Notes: generated from the sequence alone by a model not told the origin. A DNA stretch of 64,000 nucleotides from an uncultured Bacilli bacterium (GCA_944327845.1 CALVHN010000004.1:1-64000); one strand, 5' to 3'; numbered from the stretch's first letter, positions 47,189 to 56,592 are shown. Made by a program: numbers and translations.

Positions 47189-48520
47189 ATGGAAATTAAA
47201 ATTTATAACTCACTAACAAATAAATTAGAAGTATTTAAACCAATTAAAGAAAAAGAGGTTTCAATGTATGTATGCGGACCAACAGTTTATAATGATCCAC
47301 ATATTGGAAATATGCGACCAGCAGTAGTTTTTGATACTTTTGTTCGCTTTTTAACTTATTTAGGATATAAGGTTAAATATGTTAGTAATTTTACTGATGT
47401 TGACGATAAAATTATTAATAAAGCTCTTGAATTAAATAAAACTGAAAAAGAACTTACTGATTATTATATTGATGAATATAAAAAAGTTTTAAATAGTTTA
47501 AATATCTTACCTCAATATAAAAATCCTCGAGTAACAGAATATATGGATGAAATTATTAATTATATTGATAATTTAGTTAAAACTGGACATGCATATGTTG
47601 TTGATGGAGAGGTATTTTTTGATGTAAATTCTGTGCAAAACTACGGTATTTTATCAAATTTAAAGAAAGATGAACTTATTAGTGGAGCAAGAGTTGAACA
47701 AAATACTAAAAAGAAAAATCCTCTTGATTTCTTATTATGGAAAAAAACTGATAAGGGAATTAAATGGCACACTAAATGGTGCGATGGAAGACCTGGATGG
47801 CATACTGAATGTTGTGTAATGATCGATTCAATTTTTAATGGAATTATTGATATTCATGGGGGAGGAATCGATTTAAAATTTCCTCATCACGAAAATGAAA
47901 TTGCTCAAAGCTATGCAACTCATCAAAATTATTTAGCAAATTATTGGATGCATAATGCGATGATGAATATTAATGGTGATAAGATGTCTAAATCATTAGG
48001 CAATGTCATCTTAGCAAAAGACGCTATTAAAGAATATGGTGGAGATATTATTCGTTTATTTTTAATTAATGCTCCATATCGTAGTGTAATTAATTTAAAT
48101 GATGAAACTATTAAAGATAATGCTTCAATTATTAATAAAATTTCATCAGTTTATAAACAACTTAATTTGAAATTAGGCATGGAAAATATTAACTTAAATG
48201 AAAAAAGTGCTGATTTAGCAGAGTTTTTATCATGTTTAGCTGATGATTTAAATGTCCCAAATGCTATTACTTATTTATTAAATATTATTAAAAAAGCTAA
48301 TCAAGATTTACGTAATAAATCTATAGATCTAGCTATTTTAAAAGAAGAATTCTTAAAAATTAATGATATCTGTTATATCCTTGGTTTAAGTTTTAAAGTT
48401 AAAGAATATACTCAAGAAGAAAAAATATTATATAATAAGTACATAGAAGCAAAGAATAATAAAGATTTTAATTTATCTGATACTTTAAGAACAAAATTAA
48501 TTGAATTAAATATCCTTTAA
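47189..48520 (+). CDS. cysS: Cysteinyl-tRNA synthetase
   Basis: This 443-residue class Ia synthetase charges tRNA-Cys. The HIGH motif is HIGN in YNDPHIGNMRP, and the KMSKS motif is in GDKMSKSLGN. Zinc ligands are seen in CGPTVY, CDGRPGWHTECC and the HHENE segment. The N-terminal YNSLTNKLEVF pattern is typical. Length is normal for a low-GC Gram-positive CysRS. In B. subtilis, cysS is followed by mrnC, rlmB, yacP and sigH. Here mgtC, rlmB and a sigma factor follow, so the block is partly conserved. Confidence 0.96.
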   Translation: MEIKIYNSLTNKLEVFKPIKEKEVSMYVCGPTVYNDPHIGNMRPAVVFDTFVRFLTYLGYKVKYVSNFTDVDDKIINKALELNKTEKELTDYYIDEYKKVLNSLNILPQYKNPRVTEYMDEIINYIDNLVKTGHAYVVDGEVFFDVNSVQNYGILSNLKKDELISGARVEQNTKKKNPLDFLLWKKTDKGIKWHTKWCDGRPGWHTECCVMIDSIFNGIIDIHGGGIDLKFPHHENEIAQSYATHQNYLANYWMHNAMMNINGDKMSKSLGNVILAKDAIKEYGGDIIRLFLINAPYRSVINLNDETIKDNASIINKISSVYKQLNLKLGMENINLNEKSADLAEFLSCLADDLNVPNAITYLLNIIKKANQDLRNKSIDLAILKEEFLKINDICYILGLSFKVKEYTQEEKILYNKYIEAKNNKDFNLSDTLRTKLIELNIL

Positions 48521-48546
48521 TCTTTTTATTCTTTTAAGAGGTATAT

Positions 48547-49314
48547 ATGGCTAATTTTATTTCTACATTAACAGATGTTGCAAATATCCAATCCGCTGAT
48601 GGGATTATTGTTCAATGGTTTAATTCCGGATTTAATGGATCTATTCCTGAATGGGTTGGAAACTTAATTTTAATTTTATTATCATTATTTGCTGCGACAT
48701 TATGTGGTGGATTAATTGGTTATCAAAGAGAAATTAATGGCCATTCTGCAGGGTTTAGAACTCATATTCTTATTTCTTTAGGTAGCGCATTAATTATGAT
48801 TTTATCAGTTTATGGAATAAGCAATGAGATTACTCGAGATCCAATGAGACTTGCTGCAGCTGGAGTTACTGGAGCTGGATTTTTAGGAGCAGGAACGATT
48901 ATTCAAAATGGATTTAATGTTAAAGGTTTGACAACCGCTGCTTCAATTTGGGTGACTGTTGCAATAGGAATGTGCACTGGATGTGGATATTTTGTAATTG
49001 GAATATTAGGAACATTAATTACTTTACTTTGCTTAGGAATGTTTAGAAGAATTGAAATGAGAGCTTCAAGGAGAAATTCAAATGTTTTATTAATTGCTGA
49101 TTCGAATTTACCTTTGCTCTCAATGATTTTAGATTTAGCTGAAAAACATGACGTAGCAATTAAAGATATTTCTTCTTCACTTGTTAAATATGGCGATAAT
49201 CAATATTTAAGAGTTGTTTTTAAATTAACGACTCAAAATACTAAAGCAATTCAAGCTTTTCTAGATGAGTTAAAACAAATTACTTCACCTGTTGAATTAA
49301 AGGTTTTGAATTAA
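48547..49314 (+). CDS. MgtC/SapB family membrane protein
   Basis: This 255-residue protein has five or so membrane helices and the MgtC/SapB core: GGLIGYQREINGHSAGFRTHIL, LAAAGVTGAGFLGAGTII, then GLTTAASIWVTVAIGM. A soluble ACT-like C-terminal domain (about 180-255) follows. Family members affect Mg2+ homeostasis or inhibit F-type ATPase in pathogens; in other bacteria the role is unclear. A sequence AAGAGG precedes the start. It sits between cysS and rlmB, where many Firmicutes carry Mini-III RNase. Confidence 0.9.
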   Translation: MANFISTLTDVANIQSADGIIVQWFNSGFNGSIPEWVGNLILILLSLFAATLCGGLIGYQREINGHSAGFRTHILISLGSALIMILSVYGISNEITRDPMRLAAAGVTGAGFLGAGTIIQNGFNVKGLTTAASIWVTVAIGMCTGCGYFVIGILGTLITLLCLGMFRRIEMRASRRNSNVLLIADSNLPLLSMILDLAEKHDVAIKDISSSLVKYGDNQYLRVVFKLTTQNTKAIQAFLDELKQITSPVELKVLN

Positions 49315-49403
49315 TTTTTATAAATAATTTATTATTTATAAATATTAGTAAAAGAGATTAAATTTAGAAAATATATAAATAGAGAAAAAAGAGGTTATTT
49401 GGG

Positions 49404-50114
49404 ATGAGTATAATTTATGGCAATAACACTGTTAAGAATGCTTTAATTAACAATCGAGTTATTAAACTTTATAAGCTTGAAACTTTTAATAATAAAGAAG
49501 TTTTAGAACTTGCTAAAAAGTTTTCCGTAAAAGTTGTTACGATTACAAAACAAGAGATTGATTCTTTTTGTAAAAACAAGAATCATCAAGGCATTATTGC
49601 TGAAGTTAAACCATATCAAACATATCAATTTGAACCAATATTAGCTAAGTTAAAAAATAAAAGTAATTCATTATTAGTTATTCTTGATGAATTAAACGAT
49701 CCACATAATTTAGGAGCTATTTTAAGAAGTAGTGATGTATTTGGTGTCGATGGAATTATCTATAAAAAAAATGGTCAAGTAGGTTTAAATGATACAGTAA
49801 GTAAAGTATCAACTGGAGCTATTGACTATGTTCCATGTATCGAAGTTACGAATCTTTCAATGACTATCGAAAAATTAAAGAAAGAAGGTTTTTGGGTTAT
49901 CGGATTAGCTGGTGAAGCTAAAAGTGATCTAAAAAGCATTCCAAAGGATGTTAAGCTTGCAGTTGTTATCGGAAGTGAGGGCAAGGGGATCTCTCAACTT
50001 GTTAGAAAACATTGCGATTTATTAGTTAAAATACCGATGTTAGGTCATGTTAGTTGTTTAAATGCTTCCGTTGCTGCAGGAATAGTTTTGTATCATATTA
50101 GAAATAATATGTAA
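49404..50114 (+). CDS. rlmB: 23S rRNA 2'-O-methyltransferase RlmB (TrmH/SpoU family)
   Basis: This 236-residue SPOUT methyltransferase has an N-terminal RNA-binding L30e-like part (YGNNTVKNALINNRVIKLY) and the three SpoU motifs: motif 1 LDELNDPHNLGAILRSSDVFG with the catalytic Asn/Arg, motif 2 VVIGSEGKGIS and motif 3 IPMLGHVSCLNASVAAGI. It methylates 23S rRNA guanosine (G2251 in E. coli numbering) with S-adenosylmethionine. Motif 3 has H-V-S-C-L-N where G-x-V-x-S-L-N is usual, a small deviation. Synteny with cysS and the sigma gene supports the assignment. Confidence 0.9.
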   Translation: MSIIYGNNTVKNALINNRVIKLYKLETFNNKEVLELAKKFSVKVVTITKQEIDSFCKNKNHQGIIAEVKPYQTYQFEPILAKLKNKSNSLLVILDELNDPHNLGAILRSSDVFGVDGIIYKKNGQVGLNDTVSKVSTGAIDYVPCIEVTNLSMTIEKLKKEGFWVIGLAGEAKSDLKSIPKDVKLAVVIGSEGKGISQLVRKHCDLLVKIPMLGHVSCLNASVAAGIVLYHIRNNM

Positions 50115-50118
50115 ATAA

Positions 50119-50781
50119 ATGGATAATTTAATTTTTAATGATGAAGTTGCTTTTTCATTATATTTAAAAGCTAAAGATGGAAATAAACAAAAACAAACTG
50201 AGCTGTTAAAATTGCTAATAATAGAGACGAAAACTATTAGATATCAATATTTAAATCGAGCTAAGAAAGTAGGTCTTTCACTAGAGGATTTAGAGGATGA
50301 TGTTGTTCATGCATTATATATTCTCTTTGCAAAAAAACTTGATGTGATCAAAGAAAATACCTTTCTTAGCTTTTTTAAATATATTTATTTAAGAACGATT
50401 CAACAAAATATTCGTAACAAATTTAGAAAACGAGAAATAAGTTTAACTGATTATTTGTCGATTAAAGATGATCCATTTTTTCAAACTGATCGATTAATAA
50501 TTTTTGCTGATAGTGAAGAAAAAGAACAAACTCACTTTATAGAAAATGAAATGACTCATAAATTTATTTATGAAAATGCTTGTGATTTATCAAGAGATGA
50601 ACAAGATGTAATGATTTTATTTATTAATGGATATAATTTATTTGAACAAGCAAAAAGATTAAAAATACCAAACTCAACAATTTATAATCGCTTTAATTCT
50701 GGACTTAAAAAGATAAGAAACTACATTATTAAAAATAAAATATTTGAACTAGATTGTATTGGCAATATTGTTCATCAATAA
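50119..50781 (+). CDS. RNA polymerase sigma-70 family factor at the sigH locus
   Basis: This 220-residue protein starts four bases after rlmB. Region 2 is visible (LEDLEDDVVHALYILFAKK, NTFLSFFKYIYLRTIQQNIRNKFRKRE) and a C-terminal region-4 helix-turn-helix (LSRDEQDVMILFINGYNLFEQAKRLKIPNSTIYNRF). The position after cysS-...-rlmB is that of sigH (spo0H) in Bacillus. The sequence is divergent, so identity with SigH is inferred from synteny, and its regulon is unknown. No anti-sigma factor is adjacent. Confidence 0.72.
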   Translation: MDNLIFNDEVAFSLYLKAKDGNKQKQTELLKLLIIETKTIRYQYLNRAKKVGLSLEDLEDDVVHALYILFAKKLDVIKENTFLSFFKYIYLRTIQQNIRNKFRKREISLTDYLSIKDDPFFQTDRLIIFADSEEKEQTHFIENEMTHKFIYENACDLSRDEQDVMILFINGYNLFEQAKRLKIPNSTIYNRFNSGLKKIRNYIIKNKIFELDCIGNIVHQ

Positions 50782-50871
50782 GCTCTATTTTGAGATAGAA
50801 TTTATAATATAAATATTATAAATACTTTAAATTTATATTGATTTATAACATCAATTCTATAAAATATAACG

Positions 50872-50948
50872 CATGGGGAGTAGCGAAGCACATATTTCGT
50901 CAACACGGATTTATCCCGGATATGTGCAATATAGATTAGCCAGACCAT
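50872..50948 (+). ncRNA. yybP-ykoY manganese riboswitch
   Basis: The conserved L1 sequence GGGGAGTAGC (50875-50884), the CGTCAACA segment (50899-50906), a hairpin CGG-ATTTAT-CCCGG, and the closing TAGCCAGACC (50937-50946) match the yybP-ykoY consensus. P1 is ATGG/CCAT at the ends. P2 is GCACATA (50888-50894) with TATGTGC (50921-50927). This aptamer binds Mn2+ and switches on Mn2+ exporters or related proteins. Here it lies 34 bases upstream of a P-type ATPase, a classic target (L. lactis YoaB). The expression platform is not obvious: no strong terminator hairpin lies between aptamer and the AAAGGAGG site. The -10 is uncertain (TATAAA at 50858-50863). Confidence 0.9.
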
Positions 50949-50982
50949 TAATTTTCTATAATGTTAAAAGGAGGAAAAGCTA

Positions 50983-53835
50983 ATGGCAAATAAAAATAAA
51001 AATAATGCCACTTTAACAGAAAAAGAAGTAAAAGAAAAAGTAGCTTTTGAAACTTTAACTATCTCTCAAACTGAAGAAGCATTGCAAACAAATGTTAAAA
51101 CAGGTTTAAGTGAAGCTGAAGCTCAAGCACGTCTTGAAAAGTATGGTAAAAATGCTTTACAAGAAAAGAAAAAGAAAACTTGGTTTAGAATTTTCTTAGA
51201 ACAAATGAATAACCCAATGATTTTCGTATTATTTGCTGCAATTATTGTTACATTAGGAATCTCTATTTTTGAAACAATAAACGCTGCTAATGCTGGATGG
51301 ATTGGAGAAAATGGTCAAGTGATAACCAATGCATTTTTAGAAGTTGGCGATTGGCCTGATGTTATTATTATTCTTGCAGTTATCCTTTTAAATGCGGTTA
51401 TTGGTACTGTTCAAGAAGTTAAAGCTCAAAATTCTCTTGAAGCTTTAAAGAAATTATCATCCCCTGAATCTACTGTAATTCGTGATGGAAAAAGAATGAA
51501 AATTAAATCTTCAGATTTAGTTATAGGTGATGTAATTGTTTTAGAAGAGGGCGATACCATTGGTGCTGACATTCGTCTTATTGAAACAATTAATCTTAAA
51601 GCTAATGAATCTAGTTTAACTGGTGAATCAGTTCCAGTTGAAAAGAATTGTGATTTAGTATTTTCTAAAAAAGCTCCAATTGGAGATCGAGTTAATATGG
51701 CTTATATGTCTACTCCAGTTACATATGGTCGTGGTAAAGGTATTGTTACTTCAACTGGTATGGATACTGAGATTGGTACTATAGCTCACGCTTTAGATAG
51801 TGAAGAAGAACAAGAGACTCCTTTACAAAAAAACCTTGCTAAACTCTCAAAATTATTAGGAATTTTAGCTTTAGGTATTGTTATTTTAGTTTTAATTGCT
51901 GATATTATTTGGATTTTCGTTGATGGCAATGCTAGTAAAATCGACACATGGCTTGATGCAGTAATTTCGGCAATTGCTTTAGCAGTTGCGGCAATTCCTG
52001 AAGGTTTACCAGCTGTTGTTACTATAGTTTTAGCAATTGGTGTTAGAAGAATGGTTAAAGCTAATACTGTTGTTAGAAAATTAAATAGCGTTGAAACTTT
52101 AGGTGCAGTAAGTATTGTTTGTTCTGATAAAACAGGTACTTTAACTCAAAATAAAATGACTGTTGTTGAAGCTTATGTTGATGATACCTATTTTACTAGT
52201 GAAGAATTTAATATAAATCAAGAAAATGAAGATATAAAACTTTTAGCTAAAGGTATGTCTTTATGTTCAAATGCAACAGTTGATGAAGGATTATATGGTG
52301 ATCCTACTGAAATTGCTTTAGTTGTTTTTGGAAATCAATTTGAATTAAATAAGAGTAAGATTGAAGAAATTACTCCAAGGATTGATGAATTACCTTTTGA
52401 TAGTGTTAGAAAGATGATGTCGACAAAACATAGAATTAACGACAATGAAACTATCACTTATACAAAAGGAGCACTTGATAGTATTTTAAAACGTACTACT
52501 AAAATATTAATTAAGGGTGAAGTTAGAGACATTACTCAAGAAGATATTGATAGCATCTATAAAGCTAATACATATTTCTCTAATAAAGCTTTAAGAGTTC
52601 TTGCATTAGCTTATAACAATAAAGATAAAATTGATGAAAATGATCTTGTTTTTGTTGGTTTAACGGCAATGATTGATCCTGCTAGACCTGAAGCAAAACC
52701 AGCTGTAGCTAAATTTAAAGTTGCTGGTATTACAACTATTATGATTACTGGTGATCATAAAGATACAGCATTTTCTATTGCTAAAGATTTAGGTATTGCT
52801 AGTGATCCATCTCAATGTGTAATGGGTGAAGAAATTGATGGATTAAGTGAAAGTGAATTGCAAGAATTATGTAAAACTGTAAGAGTTTTCGCCCGTGTTT
52901 CTCCTGAAAATAAAGTTTCTATTGTTAAAGCTTTTGAAGCTAATGGAAATATCTGCGCTATGACTGGAGATGGAGTTAATGATGCTCCAAGTTTAAAGGC
53001 TGCTGATATTGGAATTGCTATGGGTATTACTGGAACTGATGTTGCAAAAGGTGCAGCAGATATGGTTTTAACTGATGATAATTTTGCTAGTATTGAAAAA
53101 GCAGTTGAAGAAGGTAGAGGAATTTATGCCAATATCAAAAAGACTGTTGTTTTCTTACTTTCAAGTAATATTGCTGAAATCCTTACAATGTTTATTATCA
53201 TTTGTATCGGTTTCCCAACACCATTTATTGCTATTCACTTATTATGGGTTAATTTAATTACTGACTCTCTTCCAGCAATTGCTCTTGGTATGGATCCTAA
53301 AGATCCTAAAATTATGGAAGAAAAACCTCGTAATCCAAAAGATGGTATTTTAGCTAATGGTGGATTTAAAAATACTTTCTTATTTGGCGCTGTGATTACA
53401 GTTGCAGTTTTAATTGCTTATTTTGTTGCAGCACTTGTTTCTCCAGAATTCTGGGGAGAATATTCTCAACAAGGTTTCCTTGGAATTAAAGCTTTCTATG
53501 AATCTCATCCACTTGAACTTCATCAAGCTCAAACTATGGCATTCACTACCTTAGCTGTTTCTGAATTATTCCATATGGTTGGTATGTCTAATCTTGATCG
53601 TTCATTTATCCATGTATTTAAGAATAAGAATTGGATGATGCTTGTGGCTTTTGCTACAGGTTTAGTCTTACAATTATTTGTTATCATGACTCCTGGTGTT
53701 CAAGAAGTATTCTCAACTACTTCATTAACATGGCTTGAATGGATAATTACTTGTGTATTAGCTGTATTACCTTTAATTGCTCATGAAATTTATGTTTTAG
53801 TGAAGTGGATTATAAAGAAAAAAAGAGTTCAATAA
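50983..53835 (+). CDS. P2-type cation-transporting ATPase, predicted Mn2+ exporter
   Basis: This 950-residue P-type ATPase has N-terminal cation-ATPase domain VKTGLSEAEAQARLEKYG, actuator motif SLTGESVPVE, TM4 ion motif AIPEGLPAVVT (typical of P2A Ca2+/Mn2+ pumps), phosphorylated Asp382 in CSDKTGTLTQNKM, nucleotide domain and hinge GDGVNDAPSLKAADIGIAMG, and about ten helices. It would expel a divalent cation using ATP. Sequence alone would be called a calcium pump. The yybP-ykoY riboswitch directly upstream argues for Mn2+. A strong AGGAGG site precedes the ATG. Two successive hairpins and its own riboswitch make it a monocistronic unit ended by the terminator at 53872. Confidence 0.93.
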   Translation: MANKNKNNATLTEKEVKEKVAFETLTISQTEEALQTNVKTGLSEAEAQARLEKYGKNALQEKKKKTWFRIFLEQMNNPMIFVLFAAIIVTLGISIFETINAANAGWIGENGQVITNAFLEVGDWPDVIIILAVILLNAVIGTVQEVKAQNSLEALKKLSSPESTVIRDGKRMKIKSSDLVIGDVIVLEEGDTIGADIRLIETINLKANESSLTGESVPVEKNCDLVFSKKAPIGDRVNMAYMSTPVTYGRGKGIVTSTGMDTEIGTIAHALDSEEEQETPLQKNLAKLSKLLGILALGIVILVLIADIIWIFVDGNASKIDTWLDAVISAIALAVAAIPEGLPAVVTIVLAIGVRRMVKANTVVRKLNSVETLGAVSIVCSDKTGTLTQNKMTVVEAYVDDTYFTSEEFNINQENEDIKLLAKGMSLCSNATVDEGLYGDPTEIALVVFGNQFELNKSKIEEITPRIDELPFDSVRKMMSTKHRINDNETITYTKGALDSILKRTTKILIKGEVRDITQEDIDSIYKANTYFSNKALRVLALAYNNKDKIDENDLVFVGLTAMIDPARPEAKPAVAKFKVAGITTIMITGDHKDTAFSIAKDLGIASDPSQCVMGEEIDGLSESELQELCKTVRVFARVSPENKVSIVKAFEANGNICAMTGDGVNDAPSLKAADIGIAMGITGTDVAKGAADMVLTDDNFASIEKAVEEGRGIYANIKKTVVFLLSSNIAEILTMFIIICIGFPTPFIAIHLLWVNLITDSLPAIALGMDPKDPKIMEEKPRNPKDGILANGGFKNTFLFGAVITVAVLIAYFVAALVSPEFWGEYSQQGFLGIKAFYESHPLELHQAQTMAFTTLAVSELFHMVGMSNLDRSFIHVFKNKNWMMLVAFATGLVLQLFVIMTPGVQEVFSTTSLTWLEWIITCVLAVLPLIAHEIYVLVKWIIKKKRVQ

Positions 53836-53871
53836 TTTAGTAATTTAATTAAAAAGTGTTTTTAAAATTAT

Positions 53872-53902
53872 GCTCCTTCATTTGAAGGAGCTTTTATTAT
53901 TT
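53872..53902 (+). terminator. Intrinsic terminator of the P-type ATPase
   Basis: GCTCCTTC (53872-53879) pairs with GAAGGAGC (53884-53891), loop ATTT, tail TTTTATTATTT. It lies between two convergent genes and may serve both. Confidence 0.9.
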
Positions 53903-53955
53903 AATTTAAGAATGAAGTAGTGGCAGTGTAATTTTTGGTTAATTTTTAAATAAGT

Positions 53956-54669
53956 CTATTCTAAACTTATCTCTTCTTTAACATCTTCATTTTTACTAAA
54001 TAAAGTAAAGCTATAAAGGATTAAAAGTAGAATAACTATTAATAATATAAAGAAATTAACGTATTCAATATCAATAAAGAATTTATATGGAAGATAAAAA
54101 GCAATAATACCAATAATAAAACATAAAACAATTAATAATGTTTCAGAAGCAATACATAAACATTTTCTATCTTTATTTTTAATAGCTAAAAAATAATTCG
54201 CACTAATTTGTTTAATCATCGCAGTAATCATAGTAGTAGTTGAAGGATGATTATTAATAGTTGAAAAGATATGAGATTGCATTGCACCAAATAATGCTAA
54301 ACATATAACACTAAATATATTTAAAGGATCAAGTATTTCTAAATGAGGATCAATAACTAAAGTAGGTATTAATAATATAATCATTAAAGGAAAAACAATA
54401 TGTTCATAATTAAATTTAAATTTATGACCAATAACAAAAATAACTTCGCTTAAAATAACTCCTAAAATAAAAGAAATAAGAATAATAAATCTAAATAAAG
54501 CTAAAGAATAATTATTATCAATTAAATCAGTAAATAAATTCATCAAATTACCAGTTTGCATACCAGTAAAAGCACCTCTAACTGATAAAGAATATAATTC
54601 TAAGAATCCACCAATAAATCCAAGAATTAATCCCTTAATTAAATCTAAATTAAAATACTCTTTTTTCAT
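53956..54669 (-). CDS. DUF1275 (YoaK) family membrane protein
   Basis: This 237-residue protein is the only gene on the - strand. DUF1275 landmarks: FIGGFLELYSL near the N-terminus, RGAFTGMQTGNLMNL, LFGAMQSHIFS and TTTMITAMIKQIS in the middle, and six or seven hydrophobic helices. A GAGGATA ribosome site precedes the ATG. Function of YoaK proteins is unknown; they resemble small transporters. Its upstream region (54670-54874) is shared with the divergent GH13 gene. Confidence 0.85.
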   Translation of the reverse strand: MKKEYFNLDLIKGLILGFIGGFLELYSLSVRGAFTGMQTGNLMNLFTDLIDNNYSLALFRFIILISFILGVILSEVIFVIGHKFKFNYEHIVFPLMIILLIPTLVIDPHLEILDPLNIFSVICLALFGAMQSHIFSTINNHPSTTTMITAMIKQISANYFLAIKNKDRKCLCIASETLLIVLCFIIGIIAFYLPYKFFIDIEYVNFFILLIVILLLILYSFTLFSKNEDVKEEISLE

Positions 54670-54680
54670 AAAATATCCTC

Positions 54681-54696
54681 GTTTTGCAGGCTTTTT
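54681..54696 (+). repeat. Dispersed intergenic element, copy in a divergent gap
   Basis: GTTTTGCAGGCTTTTT lies in the leader region of the - strand gene, not after a + strand gene end. This shows the element's orientation is not tied to transcription. Confidence 0.45.
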
Positions 54697-54838
54697 AAAA
54701 ATTTAATGAAGTATTTAGTAATAAATATAATCTAAAATACACAATATTATATAATAAATACATTCTTGATATAAACTACATTATTTTTAAAATACATTAT
54801 TTTTTAGTTAGGTCTTTAAAGTATTTAATGATATTAGA

Positions 54839-54844
54839 TATAAT
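54839..54844 (+). promoter_or_regulatory. -10 box for the GH13 gene
   Basis: TATAAT, with TTTAAA 18 bases upstream (54815-54820) as a poor -35. The 205-base gap 54670-54874 is otherwise AT-rich and holds the dispersed element; no operator was recognised. Confidence 0.4.
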
Positions 54845-54874
54845 TTATTAGAATTTCTTAAGTAGGAGAAAAAT

Positions 54875-56494
54875 ATGATTAAAAGTAAAGATTGGATTAA
54901 AGATTTAGTTGTTTATCAAATTTACCCAAGAAGTTTTAAAGATTCTAATAATGATGGAATCGGAGATATTAAAGGAATAATTGAAAAATTAGATTATCTT
55001 GAATATTTAGGGATAAATGCAATATGGTTATCACCAATTTATAAATCTCCAATGATTGATAATGGCTATGATATTGAAGATTATTATGCTATTAATGAAG
55101 AATTTGGAACAATGGAAGATTTTGACAATTTATTAAGCGAAGCTAAAAAAAGAAATATCATAATTATTATGGATCTTGTTTTAAATCATACATCTAATAA
55201 ACATCAATGGTTTATTGAAGCTTCTAAAAGTAAGAATAATAAATATTCTAATTATTATATCTTTAAAGATGGGAAGAATAATAAAGAACCTAATAATTGG
55301 GGTTCAACTTTTGGAGGAAGTGCTCGGACATATGTAAAAGAAAGAGATCAATACTATCTCCATCTATTTGCTAAAGAACAGCCTGATTTAAATTGGAGCA
55401 ATGTTGAAGTTAGAGAAGAAATATATAAAATGATTAACTTTTGGATTGATAAGGGCGTTAAAGGATTTAGAGTCGATGCAATAAGCTATTTAGATAAAAC
55501 AAAAGAAATGTTAGATGCTCCATATCCTTTAAATAATGAAGGATATTCTCCATGCAAAGCTTTTATTGCTGGAAATGAAACAACCCATAACTATATCAAA
55601 GAATTAGGAAATATCTTTAATTCAAGAAATATTTTTTCAGTAGGAGAATGTTTTATTCAAAGTGATGAAGATTTTAAAAAATATGTATTAACTGAATCTA
55701 ATGAATTTGATATGGCTATTCCTTTTATTCCACCTGTTGTAGAAATTAAAAATATTTCTCCAAATTATTTAAAAAATACTTTTAAACATCGATATGAAAT
55801 ATTGAAAAATGGTGGCTGGCGGGCTAATTTCTTATCAAATCATGATAAGCCAAGACAAATTTCTTTGTATGGTAATGATTCAATTGAATCTGGTAAGATG
55901 CTAGCAACTTTACTTCATACTCTTCCTGGAACACCTTTTGTTTATCAAGGCGAAGAGATTGGAATGACAAATGTTTATTATGATAGTATTGATGAATATA
56001 ACGATCTTGATACAAAAAATTATTATTCTTATTTATTAAAATCTAATAAATCAAAGGAAGAAGCTTTAAAAGAAATTCACCTTACTTCAAGAGATAATGC
56101 TCGTTCTCCTATGCAATGGGACAATAGTGAATTTAGTGGATTTTCTAAAGTTAAACCTTGGTTAAATGTTAATCCTAATTACTTAAAGATTAATGTTAAA
56201 AGTGAATTAAATAATCCTAATTCTATTTTTAATTATTATAAAAAGTTAATTTCTTTAAGAAAAAATAACGATATTTTAAAATATGGGGATTTAGAGTTTA
56301 TCGATTCAAGTGATGGAACAATAGTTTATTTAAGAAAATATAAAGAAATTAAATGGTTAGTTGTTCTCTCTTTTTTAGATAAAGAAATTGATTTTAAAAT
56401 CGATTATAAAATTAAAAAAGTTATTTTAGAAAACTATCCATTAAAAGAAAATAAATTAGGTAGTTATCAAGCTTTAATTTTAGAAATTGAATAA
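54875..56494 (+). CDS. GH13 alpha-glucosidase (oligo-1,6-glucosidase-like)
   Basis: This 539-residue cytosolic enzyme hydrolyses short alpha-glucans. It begins WIKDLVVYQIYPRSFKD and has the GH13 regions: DLVLNHTSNKH, nucleophile Asp201 in GFRVDAIS, acid/base Glu258 in SVGECF, and Asp324 in SNHDKPR. The length and start match GH13 subfamily 31. The residue after the nucleophile is Ala, where strict alpha-1,6 enzymes often have Val, so alpha-1,4 (maltose-type) preference is possible. It follows an AGGAG site. It is monocistronic, with no sugar transporter adjacent in this window. Confidence 0.92.
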   Translation: MIKSKDWIKDLVVYQIYPRSFKDSNNDGIGDIKGIIEKLDYLEYLGINAIWLSPIYKSPMIDNGYDIEDYYAINEEFGTMEDFDNLLSEAKKRNIIIIMDLVLNHTSNKHQWFIEASKSKNNKYSNYYIFKDGKNNKEPNNWGSTFGGSARTYVKERDQYYLHLFAKEQPDLNWSNVEVREEIYKMINFWIDKGVKGFRVDAISYLDKTKEMLDAPYPLNNEGYSPCKAFIAGNETTHNYIKELGNIFNSRNIFSVGECFIQSDEDFKKYVLTESNEFDMAIPFIPPVVEIKNISPNYLKNTFKHRYEILKNGGWRANFLSNHDKPRQISLYGNDSIESGKMLATLLHTLPGTPFVYQGEEIGMTNVYYDSIDEYNDLDTKNYYSYLLKSNKSKEEALKEIHLTSRDNARSPMQWDNSEFSGFSKVKPWLNVNPNYLKINVKSELNNPNSIFNYYKKLISLRKNNDILKYGDLEFIDSSDGTIVYLRKYKEIKWLVVLSFLDKEIDFKIDYKIKKVILENYPLKENKLGSYQALILEIE

Positions 56495-56504
56495 AATATA
56501 AGGA

Positions 56505-56520
56505 TTTTGCAAGGATTTTT
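56505..56520 (+). repeat. Dispersed intergenic element, best copy
   Basis: TTTTGCAAGGATTTTT, 11 bases after the GH13 stop. An additional AAGGATTTT just before it makes a partial tandem. This copy joins the two variants of the core and so best represents the consensus. Confidence 0.5.
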
Positions 56521-56592
56521 ATATAAAAAAAAGAATTTTAAAGATAATTTTATATAATTAAAAAAATAATAGTTCTTTTATTTAAAAAATAT

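Noticed and set aside
49318-49340. Palindrome TATAAATAA/TTATTTATA after mgtC as terminator
   Set aside because: A pure A/T 9-bp stem with no T-run is weak and expected by chance in such AT-rich gaps; it may be a minor operator, but nothing supports it.
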